NCBI RefSeq assembly: GCF_900103935.1
Contig: NZ_FNIC01000002.1
Coordinates: 1-64,000, forward strand
Direction: 5' to 3'
Length of the DNA stretch: 64,000 bases
Source: Nocardioides szechwanensis
Lineage (GTDB): Bacteria; Actinomycetota; Actinomycetes; Propionibacteriales; Nocardioidaceae
Shown here: positions 17,730 through 26,227 of the stretch, one piece after another
How the letters are laid out: the number at the start of each line of letters is the position of its first letter
Numbering within the stretch: position 1 is the stretch's first letter
The notes under the pieces: model-generated
Databases searched by the model: none
What the model was told of the DNA's origin: nothing
The model's input: only the letters and a program-made list of their open reading frames with translations
Made by a program: the position numbers and the translations under genes

Positions 17730-18812
17730 GTGAGTGACAACTCCACTGTTGGGGCCCCCAACGCCTACGCCGAGGCCGGCGTCAACATCGAGGCCGCCGA
17801 CAAGGCGATCGAGTTGATGAAGGGGTGGGTCGAGAAGGCCCGCCGCCCCGAGATGATCGGAGGCCTGGGCGGCTTCGCCGGGCTCTTCGACGCCTCCGCG
17901 CTCAAGGGCTACGAGCGGCCGCTGCTGGCGACCTCCACCGACGGTGTGGGCACCAAGGTCGCGATCGCGCAGGCCATGGACATCCACGACACGATCGGCT
18001 TCGACCTGGTCGGCATGGTCGTCGACGACCTCGTGGTGTGCGGCGCCGAGCCGTTGTTCATGACCGACTACATCGCCTGCGGCCGGGTCGTGCCCGAGCG
18101 CATCGCCGCGATCGTCAAGGGCATCGCCGAGGCCTGCGTCGAGGCCGGCTGTGCCCTCGTGGGCGGCGAGACCGCCGAGCACCCGGGGCTCCTCGGTCCC
18201 GACGAGTACGACGTCGCCGGCGCCACCACGGGCGTCGTCGAGGCCGACCGGCTGCTCGGCCCCGGCCGGGTGCGCCCGAGCGACGCCGTGATCGCGATGG
18301 AGGCCAGCGGGCTGCACTCCAACGGCTACTCCCTGGTGCGGCACGTCCTGCTGAACACCGCCGGTTGGAAGCTCGACCGCGACGTACCCGAGCTGGGCGG
18401 CAACCTGGGCGAGGAGCTGCTCACCCCGACCCGGATCTACGCCAAGGCCTGCCTGGCGCTCGCCGACCAGGTCGAGGTCCACGCGATGTCGCACGTGACC
18501 GGTGGCGGCCTCGCCGCCAACCTGGCCCGGGTCATGCCCGCCGAGCTGATGGCCACCCTCGAGCGCGGCACCTGGACGCCCCAGCCGATCTTCGACGTCG
18601 TACGCCGGGTCGGTGCGGTGCCGCAGCCCGACCTCGAGGCCACGCTCAACTGCGGCGTGGGGATGGTCGCCATCACCGCGCCCGCGGCGATGGACCGGGC
18701 GATCGAGGTGCTCGCCGGTTTCGGGATCCGCGCCTGGGTCATGGGCGAGGTCGCGGTCGACCCCGAGCAGTCCGGACGGGTGGTCCTGGAGGGCCAGCAC
18801 CCCGGCTGGTGA
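17730..18812 (+). CDS. purM: Phosphoribosylformylglycinamidine cyclo-ligase PurM
   Basis: A 360-aa AIR synthetase that closes the imidazole ring of FGAM with ATP. AGVNIEAADKAIELMK at the N-terminus, GGLGGFAGLFDA, the nucleotide loop STDGVGTKVAIAQ and the VVDDLVVCGAEPLFMTDYIACG segment are all conserved, then GGETAEHPG and HVTGGGL later on. GTG at 17730 is used. No Shine-Dalgarno is obvious, in keeping with readthrough from purF 16 bp upstream. PurL, PurF and PurM catalyse neighbouring steps and all three lie on the same strand in this window. Confidence 0.97.
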   Translation: MSDNSTVGAPNAYAEAGVNIEAADKAIELMKGWVEKARRPEMIGGLGGFAGLFDASALKGYERPLLATSTDGVGTKVAIAQAMDIHDTIGFDLVGMVVDDLVVCGAEPLFMTDYIACGRVVPERIAAIVKGIAEACVEAGCALVGGETAEHPGLLGPDEYDVAGATTGVVEADRLLGPGRVRPSDAVIAMEASGLHSNGYSLVRHVLLNTAGWKLDRDVPELGGNLGEELLTPTRIYAKACLALADQVEVHAMSHVTGGGLAANLARVMPAELMATLERGTWTPQPIFDVVRRVGAVPQPDLEATLNCGVGMVAITAPAAMDRAIEVLAGFGIRAWVMGEVAVDPEQSGRVVLEGQHPGW

Positions 18813-18845
18813 CCGTTTCCTGACGGCTTGCCGCGAAAAACGGTC
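18811..18845 (+). terminator. Terminator-like hairpin after purM
   Basis: GACCGTTT (18811-18818), overlapping the purM stop, pairs with AAACGGTC (18838-18845); the loop holds a further small inverted repeat. Confidence 0.55.
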
Positions 18846-18966
18846 CAGGATCGGCCCCGCACGTGCGGGAACACCCAGGCACCGGGTAGCGTTGCAGTCA
18901 CGAGAAAACTTTGAGACAGCCCGGGAGCCATGGTTGCCCCGGCCGACTTGCGAGGGGGCTGACCCT

Positions 18967-19152
18967 ATGGGGCGCGGCCGAGCTAAAGCCAAGCAGACGA
19001 AGGTCGCACGCGACCTCAAGTACCGGACGCACGAGACGGACTTCGGGGCGCTCGCCAGTGAGCTGCACGGTGACGGTGGCACCAGGGAAGAGCAGGTCGA
19101 TCCCGAGGTGCTCGAGAAGTGGTCCGACGTCATCGAGCCCTCCCGGGACTGA
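18967..19152 (+). CDS. DUF3073 family small protein
   Basis: A 61-aa basic-to-acidic protein MGRGRAKAKQTKVARDLKY..., the typical DUF3073 sequence: a Lys/Arg-rich start, then THETDFGALASELHGD and an acidic end. It occurs downstream of purM in many actinobacteria; its function is unknown. ATG at 18967 is preceded by GAGGGGG (18952-18958), an acceptable ribosome-binding site, so it is probably expressed from its own promoter in the 150-bp gap after purM. The basic start suggests nucleic-acid or ribosome binding, which is only a guess. Confidence 0.92.
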   Translation: MGRGRAKAKQTKVARDLKYRTHETDFGALASELHGDGGTREEQVDPEVLEKWSDVIEPSRD

Positions 19153-19191
19153 CCTCCCCTAGCGACCTCCCGGTCGCCCTTCAGTCGCCCA

Positions 19192-20319
19192 TCAGCCGCG
19201 GAGCCAGATCCCGCGCAGTCGGCCGACGTCGCGCATGCGCCGCTCGGCCAGCCGGTCGGCTGCGATCGCCGGCGGCACGCCGTCGGCCTCGGCGAGCGCG
19301 AACACGCTCTTGGTGGTCTCGAAGATGCCCGACGCGCGCTGCTGCGCGCGCTCGAACGAGAACCCTTCGAGACGCTCGCTTCGCTCGCTCCTCAGGGACC
19401 GGCCCTCGAGCTCGTCGGCGACCTGGATCAGGCCGCCGGCGTTGACGCAGTAGTCGGGCGCGTAGAGGATCCCGCGCACCTCCAGCGACTTCTCGATCCC
19501 CGGGTGGGCGAGCTGGTTGTTGGCGGCACCGCAGACGATCCGCGCGGACAGCACGTCGACGACCTCGTCGGTCAGCGCGCCGCCCATGGCGCAGGGCGCG
19601 TAGACGTCGAGCGGCCCGGCGACCATCTCGTCGGTCGACGCCGCGACCCGGACGTCGGGGAACGCCATACGGATGCGCTCCAGCGAGGGCTCGTAGAGGT
19701 CGGTCACGACGACGTGCGCCCCGTCCTCGACGAGGTGGCGGACCAGGTGGTGGCCGACCTTGCCGACTCCGGCGACGCCGACGGTGCGCCCGGCCAGGGA
19801 GTCGGTGCCCCACGCGACGGTGGCGGCTGCCCGCATGCCCTGGAACACGCCGTACGCCGTCAGCACGGAGCTGTCGCCGGCGCCGCCGTGGGCGGTGGTG
19901 CGGCCCGTGACGTAGGAGCACTCGCGCGCGATGTCGTCCATGTCGGTGGAGTAGGTGCCCACGTCGCAGGCGGTGTAGTAGCGCCCGTTGAGCGACTGGA
20001 CGAAGCGGCCGTAGGCACGCAGCAGGCCCTCGGTCTTGAGGGCCGCGGGGTCACCGATGATCACGGCCTTGCCGCCGCCGAGGTCGAGCCCGGCCAGCGC
20101 GGCCTTGTAGCTCATCCCGCGGGAGAGGTCGAGGACGTCTCGGACCGCGTCGGCGGTGGTGGGGTAGGGGTAGAAGCGGGTGCCGCCGAGGGCGGGACCG
20201 AGGGCCGTCGAGTGGATGGCGATGATCGCCTTGAGGCCGGTGCCGGGGTCGTTGGCGAACACGACCTGCTCGTGCTCCGCGCCGAGCTCGAATACGTCGG
20301 CTGAAGGGAATCCAGACAT
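19192..20319 (-). CDS. Val/Leu dehydrogenase with an in-frame repeat insertion
   Basis: A 375-aa Glu/Leu/Phe/Val dehydrogenase that oxidatively deaminates branched-chain amino acids with [17 protein letters not shown], the lysine region [18 protein letters not shown] and the Rossmann loop [14 protein letters not shown] identify the family. Near residue 315 the usual [11 protein letters not shown] junction is interrupted by 13 extra residues, [13 protein letters not shown], encoded by a palindrome-like element seen in actinobacterial genomes (19363-19402). The frame stays open and LEG is duplicated. ATG at 20319 precedes the conserved start; longer frames are unlike the family. Two tandem inverted repeats upstream may regulate it. 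It is convergent with DUF3073. Confidence 0.9.
   Translation of the reverse strand: MSGFPSADVFELGAEHEQVVFANDPGTGLKAIIAIHSTALGPALGGTRFYPYPTTADAVRDVLDLSRGMSYKAALAGLDLGGGKAVIIGDPAALKTEGLLRAYGRFVQSLNGRYYTACDVGTYSTDMDDIARECSYVTGRTTAHGGAGDSSVLTAYGVFQGMRAAATVAWGTDSLAGRTVGVAGVGKVGHHLVRHLVEDGAHVVVTDLYEPSLERIRMAFPDVRVAASTDEMVAGPLDVYAPCAMGGALTDEVVDVLSARIVCGAANNQLAHPGIEKSLEVRGILYAPDYCVNAGGLIQVADELEGRSLRSERSERLEGFSFERAQQRASGIFETTKSVFALAEADGVPPAIAADRLAERRMRDVGRLRGIWLRG
19363..19402. repeat. REP-like element inserted in the dehydrogenase gene
   Basis: On the plus strand it reads CCCTTCGAGACGCTCGC..., then TTCGCTCGCTCCTCAGGGA. I recall such CCCTGAGGAGCGAGCGAAGC-type sequences as dispersed intergenic repeats in Nocardioides-like genomes; here it lies inside a coding region in frame (39 bp net). 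Confidence 0.6.
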
Positions 20320-20336
20320 GGGTGGTGTCTCTCTTG

Positions 20337-20399
20337 TCGCGAGCCACACGGGTGGGTGGCTCTCCGGTTCTCGCGAGCCACAGGGGTGGCGTGGCTCAC
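20337..20399. promoter_or_regulatory. Two tandem inverted repeats upstream of Val/Leu dehydrogenase
   Basis: Unit 1 is GAGCCAC (20341-20347) and GTGGCTC (20356-20362). Unit 2 is GAGCCAC (20375-20381) and GTGGCTC (20391-20397). Each is preceded by TCGC, with a similar CGGGTGG or GGGGTGG spacer. Spacing of 34 bp, about three helical turns, suggests cooperative binding of a dimeric regulator in the promoter. Confidence 0.55.
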
Positions 20400-20512
20400 A
20401 TCGCAACCCTAGCCTCCCACCGCCGCACGCACTGCGACTCGGTGCCGGCGTACGACAAATCACGTCCGTGTCGGTGCCGGCGAACGATGCCGGGCCCCGG
20501 CCACGGTGAGAG

Positions 20513-21499
20513 TCAGCGAAGGGTGGTGAACAGGACGTAGGCGAGGGCGAAGGCGGCGACGAAGGTCAGCAGGCTGATCAGCACGGTCGGCCAGAGCGGT
20601 CCCGGGGACGGGGGAGCCAGGGCGGTGCCGTCGGCGGCGGTGCGGTCGGGGACGTGCCAGAGCGTGAGCTGGTCCTGGACGCCGGGGGTCTGGCTGGGCA
20701 GGGCCGCGCGCAGGGCTGCGACGTACGACGCCACGTCGGGCCAGCGGTCCTCGGGGTCGGGCTCGAGGGCGCGCAGCAGCACGTCGTCGACCGCGCTCGG
20801 CAGGTCGGCCAGGCTGGACGGCGGTGGCGGGAGCGTGGCGTGCAGGAGCTCGCCGATGCTGCCGTCGCGGGCCAGTGCACCGGTGAGCATCTGGTAGGTC
20901 ACGGCTCCGAGGGCGTGCACGTCGGCCCGGATGTCGATGCCGATCCCGGTGGCCTGCTCGGGCGCCATGTAGGCGGGTGTCCCGACCACCTGGGTCAGCC
21001 CGGACGCGTGCAGCATCGCCTTGGCGACACCGAGGTCGGCCACCAGCAGCCGGGGTCCGGCGCTGCCACCGCTGCGGAGCAACAGGTTCTGCGGCTTGAT
21101 GTCGCGGTGGACGACGCCCTGCTCGTGGAGCACCGACAGCCCCGCCCCGGCCTGGCGCACCAGGTCGAGCACCGTCGGCACCGGCAGCCGCCGCTCGCGC
21201 TCCAGGACGTCGGCGAGGGACCCGAGGTCGGCGTACGTCATCACGAAGTACGGCGTCCCGTCGACCTCGCCGATGTCGTAGACGCGGACGATGTGGTCGG
21301 AGTCTGCCTGGCGCAGGATCCGCGCCTCCTCCAGGAAGCGCTCGCGCACGTCGATGCGCTGGGCCCAGTTCTCGGCCAGCGCCTTGACCGCCACGTCGGA
21401 GCGCAGCTCGGCATCGTGGTAGAGCCAGACGGTCGCGAACCCACCCACCCCGAGGCGCTCGACTCGCTGGAGACGACCGAGCCGTTCCGGAAGGGACAC
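20513..21499 (-). CDS. Serine/threonine protein kinase, PknB-like, C-terminal TM
   Basis: A 328-aa kinase. A glycine-rich loop [11 protein letters not shown] (about 17-27) and lysine VAVKAL are followed by the catalytic loop [11 protein letters not shown] and the metal site ADLGVAK (DLG instead of the usual DFG). [13 protein letters not shown] is the activation and P+1 segment. After the kinase domain comes a Pro-rich linker and one C-terminal hydrophobic helix ([18 protein letters not shown]), so it is anchored at the membrane with almost no extracellular part and no PASTA repeats. GTG at 21499 leaves only 19 bp to the divergent sigma factor; longer frames would overlap that gene. Confidence 0.9.
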   Translation of the reverse strand: MSLPERLGRLQRVERLGVGGFATVWLYHDAELRSDVAVKALAENWAQRIDVRERFLEEARILRQADSDHIVRVYDIGEVDGTPYFVMTYADLGSLADVLERERRLPVPTVLDLVRQAGAGLSVLHEQGVVHRDIKPQNLLLRSGGSAGPRLLVADLGVAKAMLHASGLTQVVGTPAYMAPEQATGIGIDIRADVHALGAVTYQMLTGALARDGSIGELLHATLPPPPSSLADLPSAVDDVLLRALEPDPEDRWPDVASYVAALRAALPSQTPGVQDQLTLWHVPDRTAADGTALAPPSPGPLWPTVLISLLTFVAAFALAYVLFTTLR

Positions 21500-21505
21500 G
21501 CTGGG

Positions 21506-21511
21506 TAGTCT
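21506..21511 (+). promoter_or_regulatory. -10 element of the sigma factor gene
   Basis: TAGTCT, 7 nt, GTG at 21519, within the 19-bp gap between divergent starts. Its -35 would lie inside the kinase gene's first codons. Confidence 0.55.
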
Positions 21512-21518
21512 GCCGCAG

Positions 21519-22076
21519 GTGACCTCGGAGCCCGGCGACCCCACGCTCGAGGAGCTAGCGGTCAGCGCCGCCGCCGGCGACCGCGAGGCCCTCGAGCAGC
21601 TGCTCGCCGAGATCCAGCCGCACGTCCGACGGATCTGCGGGCGGATGCTGATCTACCCCGAGGACGCCGAGGAGGCGACGCAGGACGCCCTGATGCTGGT
21701 CGCGACCAAGATCGGCAGCTTCGGCGGACGCAGCAAGTTCACGACCTGGCTGCACGTGGTGGCCTCCAACAGCGCCCGCTCGACCTACCGCAGCCTCAAG
21801 CGCCGGGCTGCGGAGCGACCCACCGACGAGCTCCCCCACACACCCGACCCGCGCACGACGAGCGTCATCGCCGGCAGCCGCCTCGACCTCATGGAGGCGC
21901 TCGACGTGATCGGCGTCGACCACCCCGAGCTGGTCGAGCCCCTGGTGCTGCGCGACGTGCAGCAGCTCGACTACCAGGAGATCGCCACCGTTCTCGGCAT
22001 CCCGCTCGGCACGGTCAAGTCCCGCATCCACTCCGCGCGCCACGCCGTACGTCCGCTGCTGACGATAAAGGACTAG
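21519..22076 (+). CDS. ECF-type RNA polymerase sigma factor
   Basis: A 185-aa sigma-70 family factor. Region 2 spans about 25-95 (IQPHVRRICGRMLIYPEDAEEATQDALMLVATKIGSF, then SKFTTWLHVVASNSARSTYRSL). Region 4 spans about 125-180 (VLRDVQQLDYQEIATVLGIPLGTVKSRIHSAR). A typical extracytoplasmic-function layout without region 3. No anti-sigma gene with a zinc motif is adjacent. The divergent membrane kinase and the downstream secreted CHRD-like protein are the only nearby candidates for partner or target. A hairpin follows the stop at once. Confidence 0.93.
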   Translation: MTSEPGDPTLEELAVSAAAGDREALEQLLAEIQPHVRRICGRMLIYPEDAEEATQDALMLVATKIGSFGGRSKFTTWLHVVASNSARSTYRSLKRRAAERPTDELPHTPDPRTTSVIAGSRLDLMEALDVIGVDHPELVEPLVLRDVQQLDYQEIATVLGIPLGTVKSRIHSARHAVRPLLTIKD

Positions 22077-22103
22077 CCACCGTCCCATCCGATGTGACGG
22101 TGG
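22077..22103 (+). terminator. Hairpin directly after the sigma factor gene
   Basis: CCACCGTC (22077-22084) and GACGGTGG (22096-22103) with an 11-nt loop, starting on the base after the stop. Confidence 0.55.
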
Positions 22104-22136
22104 TTACGAACCCCTAGTGCAAGCATCCCCCAACAA

Positions 22137-22154
22137 CACCCGCGCTTGCGGGTG
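22137..22154 (+). promoter_or_regulatory. 5'-UTR hairpin before the CHRD-like gene
   Basis: CACCCGC-GCTT-GCGGGTG ends 16 nt before the start codon, just upstream of the GGAACGGAG ribosome-binding region. It could affect mRNA stability or translation. Confidence 0.4.
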
Positions 22155-22170
22155 GAACGGAGCGCGCACA

Positions 22171-22830
22171 ATGCGAGTCACCAAAGGTAAGAAGATCGCC
22201 GCAGGCGCAGTCCTGCTGTCGTCGGTCGGTCTGATCGCTGCAGTCGGCATGACCGCCAACGCACAGCAGTCAGTGGGGTCCGCCCTGGCGGGGCCCACCC
22301 AGACCAGGGCAGACCTGGAGCCGCTCAACAACGGTGATGGCGGCGGGCGCGCCACCGTGACGGTTGACGGTCGCACGCTCAACGTCTCCCTCGACGCCTA
22401 CCGTCTGCTGCGGGGCATGCCCCACGCCCAGCACATCCACTTCGGCGCCACGGCCAGGCACGAGTGCCCGTCGGTCCGCGACGACACGAACGTCGACTTC
22501 CGCCTCACCACGGCGGAGGGCCAGCCGGGCTACGGTCCGGTGAAGGTCTCGCTCACCAAGCGCGGTGACACCTCCCCGGACAGCACTCTGGCGATCAACC
22601 GTTTCCCCCTCGCCGAGAACGGTCAGGTCCACTATGACCGCCGCATCAAGGTCGGCACCAAGCTGGCCGGCGCCATCTCCCGTGGCAACGCGGTCGTCGT
22701 GGTCCACGGCGTCGACTACAACAACAACGGCAAGTACGACTTCCGCAGCGCGGGTAGGAGCGAGCTCGACCCGTCCCTTCCGGCCGAGGCCACCGACCCG
22801 GTGCTCTGTGGTGTGCTCGCTGTCAGGTGA
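22171..22830 (+). CDS. Secreted CHRD-like domain protein
   Basis: A 219-aa protein with a Sec signal peptide (KKIAAGAVLLSSVGLIAAVGMTANA, cleavage near residue 31). The mature part has RATVTVDGRTLNVSLDAYRLLRGMPHAQHIHFG, a CHRD-type beta-sandwich signature with HAQHIH. It has two cysteines (HECPS, and VLCGVL near the end) that could form a disulfide. CHRD-like bacterial proteins are extracytoplasmic and poorly understood; metal binding by the His cluster is possible but not shown. ATG at 22171 has GGAACGGAG upstream. It follows the sigma factor gene and ends before a strong terminator. Confidence 0.75.
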   Translation: MRVTKGKKIAAGAVLLSSVGLIAAVGMTANAQQSVGSALAGPTQTRADLEPLNNGDGGGRATVTVDGRTLNVSLDAYRLLRGMPHAQHIHFGATARHECPSVRDDTNVDFRLTTAEGQPGYGPVKVSLTKRGDTSPDSTLAINRFPLAENGQVHYDRRIKVGTKLAGAISRGNAVVVVHGVDYNNNGKYDFRSAGRSELDPSLPAEATDPVLCGVLAVR

Positions 22831-22861
22831 CGCATTGACCAGCATGTGTCGAGCAGACTGA

Positions 22862-22894
22862 CGCGAGGCCCCGGGCGATCCCCGGGGCCTCGCG
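22862..22894. terminator. Strong GC-rich terminator between convergent genes
   Basis: CGCGAGGCCCCGGG (22862-22875), 5-nt loop, perfect complement at 22881-22894. It serves the CHRD-like gene and possibly the convergent hybrid kinase. Confidence 0.75.
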
Positions 22895-22998
22895 TGTCAC
22901 CGGAGGGGCGACGATGGCCGGAGCGGCCACTGCGCCGGCGACCGGTCGGCTCCCCTAAGAGCCACCGGGCCGCACCGCACACGTCACGTCGCGGACAG

Positions 22999-25900
22999 CT
23001 AAGAACCCGGCACCGCCGGGCTTGCCGCCTTGAGCGCCTCGACGCCGACGGCGACCGCGGAGGCGAGCGCGGAGATCAACGGCTCGATGCCGTCGGTGGA
23101 CCCGGTGCCGGCGTAGGTCTCGACGGCCGCGGCGGCGGCGCCGACCTGGACCAGGCCGAGGTTGAGGGCACTCCCCTTGAGCTGGTGTGCGGCGGCCGAG
23201 GTGGCCTCGGCGTTGGCGTCGGAGACGGCGGTGCGGATCTCGGCGAGGGTCAGGTCCACCCCGGAGAGGAAGGAGGTCCGGGTGCGCTCGAAGAAGCTGA
23301 CGCCGTCCTTGACCAGCTCCCCCAGCAGGGCCACCCGCTCAGGGTCGAGGATCACGTCACCGCCGTTGCCGGTCTGGGCGTCGGACGGCCGGGCCGCCGG
23401 CACCCAGCGGAACAGGGCCCGCGCGAGCTGGGAGGGGTCGACCGGCTTGGTCAGGAAGTCGTCCATGCCGGCCTCGAGGCAGCGCTCGCGCTCGCCCTCG
23501 AGCGCGGAGGCGGTCATCGCGATGATCGGCACGCGGGACTCCACCTCGGCGGCGCGCACGGCGCGGGTGGCGTCGTAGCCGTCGAGGATCGGCATCCGGC
23601 AGTCCATCAGCACCACGTCGAAGCCGTGGTCGCCGCGGAGCCGCTCGACCGCGTCCATGCCGTTGCCGACGACGTCCACCCGGCAGCCGAGGCTCTCGAG
23701 CAGGCCGGTCGCCACGAGCTGGTTGACCGCGTTGTCCTCGACGACGAGCACGCGTACGCCGAGCGGCGGCGCGGGGCGGGTGTGGCGAGTACGGCGGTCC
23801 TTCGACTCACCGACCACCGAGAGCAACAGGGTGTCGTACAGCTCGGAGTAGCGCACGGGCTTGGTCAGGGTGGCGCTGATGCCGGCGGCGCGCGTCTGCG
23901 AGGGCGACACCGCCTGGTCGCGGGTGAGCAGGACCATCGGCGGCGCGAAGGGCACCGCGGCCCGGATCCGCGCGGCCAGGGCGAGCCCGTCGGTCGCGTC
24001 GAGGGTGAGGTCGAGCACCACCGCGTCGAACGGGAGCTTGGCCTCGACCGCGGACTGCATCTCGCTCAGCGCCGCGGTGGCGTCGGAGACCGCCACGGAC
24101 ACGGTGTGCCACGCGGTCAGCTGCTCCTCGAGCACCGCGCGTGAGGTGTCGTTGTCGTCGACGACGAGGATCCGCCGACCGCGCAGCGGGTACGCCGACG
24201 CGGCCGGGCGCCCGGCCCGGTCGGACTCGGCGACTCCCAGCCGAGCGGTGAACCAGAAGGTGCTGCCCTGGCCCGGCTCGCTGTCGAGGCCGATCTCCCC
24301 GCCGAGGGCGTGGGCGAGCTGCTGGGAGATGGCCAGGCCGAGGCCCGTTCCCCCGTGGCGGCGCGTGGTCGAGCGGTCGGCCTGGGTGAAGGCGTCGAAG
24401 AGGCCGACGCGCTCCTCCTCGGAGATGCCGATGCCGGTGTCGGAGACCTCGACCCGGAGCAGCAGGCTCTCCGCGGTGCGCTCGGCGACGGTGGCCCGGA
24501 TGGCGACCTCGCCGTGGTCGGTGAACTTCACCGCGTTGGAGCCGAGGTTGGTGACGATCTGGCCCAGACGCAGGGAGTCGCCGTTGAGGAGGACGGGTAC
24601 GTCGGGGTGGCAGGCCACGACGAGCTCGAGCCCCTTCTCGTGCGCGGGGCCGGCGAGCACTGCGGCGGTGCGCTCGAATACGGAGCGGATGTCGATGTCC
24701 TCGGACTCGAGCTCGAGCTTGCCACTCTCGATCTTGGACAGGTCGAGGACGTCGTTGATGAGGCCCAGCAGGGTGAGCCCCGCACCGCGGAGCCCGTCCG
24801 CGAGCCGCCGCTGCCGCTCGTCGAGCTGGGTGCGCAGCAACAGGTCGGTCAGCCCGATGACGCCGTTCATCGGGGTCCGGATCTCGTGGCTCATGGTCGC
24901 CAGAAACTCACCCTTGAGCCGGGAGGCCTCCATGGCGGCGTCGCGGGCGGCCGACAGCTCGGCCGCGTTGCGCTCGCGCTCGGCCACCCGGCTGAGCTGG
25001 TCGGCGACCTGGAGGATCAGCTCCTGGGAGGTCTCGTCGGGCGGCACCTCGTTGGCGAGCAGCTCGATGACGCAGGCGACCCCCTGGCCGGCCTTGACCG
25101 GGATGGCGACGATCGTGTGCGTCGTCTCGTGGTCGGGAGCAGGCGCGTGCTCGGGGAGGCAGGAGCGCCAACAGCGCTCGGCGAGCTCGAGGTCGGGCTC
25201 GGGCAGCCAGGTGTCGGCGTCGAGCGGCAGCGCCAGCGAGACCAGCGGCCCGTCCCCGTCGCGGACGAGCACGCACATCGGCTCCCAGCCGTCGGTGCCG
25301 TCGAGGGCGTTGGCGGCGTGCTCGAGCGCCTCGGCCAGGCTCGCGGACTGGTTGGCCGCCTCGGCCATGTGCTGGAGCAGGTGAAGTCGCCGGGTGGCCT
25401 CGGCCGCCTGTTGGTCGGCGCGGACCAGGTCGGTGATGTCCTGGGCGGTGCCGCTCATCCGCTGGGGCGCCCCCTCGCCGTCACGCTCGACGACGCCCAG
25501 CCCGCGGACCCAGCGCTCTTCACCACTGGGGCGCAGGACGCGCGCCTCCCAGCCGAAGCTGTCACCGCCCGCGAACGCCTCGTTGATCGACGCCTCAACC
25601 CTCGGCCGGTCTCCGGGATGGATGTGCCGGATGAACCCGTCGAAGGTCGCCTCGAACTCGGCGGAGTCAAGACCGTAGATCCGATAGAGCTCGTCGGACC
25701 ACCACACGACGTCGGTGCTGATGATCCACTCCCAGCTCCCGAGGTGGGCGAGGGACTGGGCGGCGGAGAGCTGCTGCTCGCGGTCGAGGACCGTGTCGAG
25801 GAGGCGCTTGTGCTCGGTGTGCTCGCTGACGCGGTGCAGCCAGCCCAGCGGTGCGCCGTCGGCGCTGGTCAAGGGCCGCCAGCTGATGAGGGCCCACACC

Positions 25901-26172
25901 GGGGTGCCGTCGCGGCGCAGCAGCATCGTCTCGAGGTTCTCGCGCCCGAGATGGCCGGCCACCATCTCGGCGAGGTGGCGCCCCAGCCTCGCGGGTCCGG
26001 TCTCGTCCAGCGCCGCGGCCAGGGGCAGCGTCGCCATCTCCTCGGGCGAACGGCCGAGGATCTCGGCCATGCGTGGGTTGGCGAAGACCGTGACTCCGGT
26101 GGCGTCGACGACCCACAGCCCGTCGGGACTGTCCTCGACGAGCGCGAGCGCCAACTCCGTGCTGGGTTGCAT
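22999..26172 (-). CDS. Hybrid histidine kinase PAS-PAS-GAF-HK-REC-REC-HPt
   Basis: A 1057-aa multi-domain soluble sensor. Two PAS domains (about 8-130 and 140-265; the second has LGSWEW and YGLDSAEFE) are followed by a GAF region (about 275-415) and H-box FLATMSHEIRTPMNGVIG near 440. The ATPase has LGSNAVKF, DTGIGI and GTGLGLAI. Receiver 1 (about 670-790) has VVDDN and an acceptor Asp in VVLDLTLD. Receiver 2 (about 810-930) has VVEDN and VLMDCRMP. The C-terminal HPt has AHQLKGSALNLG. All phosphorelay residues are present, so it can carry a full internal His-Asp-His relay; the output regulator is not nearby. AAAGGTGG before ATG 26172 fixes the start. Confidence 0.93.
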   Translation of the reverse strand: MQPSTELALALVEDSPDGLWVVDATGVTVFANPRMAEILGRSPEEMATLPLAAALDETGPARLGRHLAEMVAGHLGRENLETMLLRRDGTPVWALISWRPLTSADGAPLGWLHRVSEHTEHKRLLDTVLDREQQLSAAQSLAHLGSWEWIISTDVVWWSDELYRIYGLDSAEFEATFDGFIRHIHPGDRPRVEASINEAFAGGDSFGWEARVLRPSGEERWVRGLGVVERDGEGAPQRMSGTAQDITDLVRADQQAAEATRRLHLLQHMAEAANQSASLAEALEHAANALDGTDGWEPMCVLVRDGDGPLVSLALPLDADTWLPEPDLELAERCWRSCLPEHAPAPDHETTHTIVAIPVKAGQGVACVIELLANEVPPDETSQELILQVADQLSRVAERERNAAELSAARDAAMEASRLKGEFLATMSHEIRTPMNGVIGLTDLLLRTQLDERQRRLADGLRGAGLTLLGLINDVLDLSKIESGKLELESEDIDIRSVFERTAAVLAGPAHEKGLELVVACHPDVPVLLNGDSLRLGQIVTNLGSNAVKFTDHGEVAIRATVAERTAESLLLRVEVSDTGIGISEEERVGLFDAFTQADRSTTRRHGGTGLGLAISQQLAHALGGEIGLDSEPGQGSTFWFTARLGVAESDRAGRPAASAYPLRGRRILVVDDNDTSRAVLEEQLTAWHTVSVAVSDATAALSEMQSAVEAKLPFDAVVLDLTLDATDGLALAARIRAAVPFAPPMVLLTRDQAVSPSQTRAAGISATLTKPVRYSELYDTLLLSVVGESKDRRTRHTRPAPPLGVRVLVVEDNAVNQLVATGLLESLGCRVDVVGNGMDAVERLRGDHGFDVVLMDCRMPILDGYDATRAVRAAEVESRVPIIAMTASALEGERERCLEAGMDDFLTKPVDPSQLARALFRWVPAARPSDAQTGNGGDVILDPERVALLGELVKDGVSFFERTRTSFLSGVDLTLAEIRTAVSDANAEATSAAAHQLKGSALNLGLVQVGAAAAAVETYAGTGSTDGIEPLISALASAVAVGVEALKAASPAVPGS

Positions 26173-26227
26173 GACCACCTTTCGCCCCCGCCCCATCTTG
26201 CCTGTCTGTACCCCGGAGTAAATGGCT

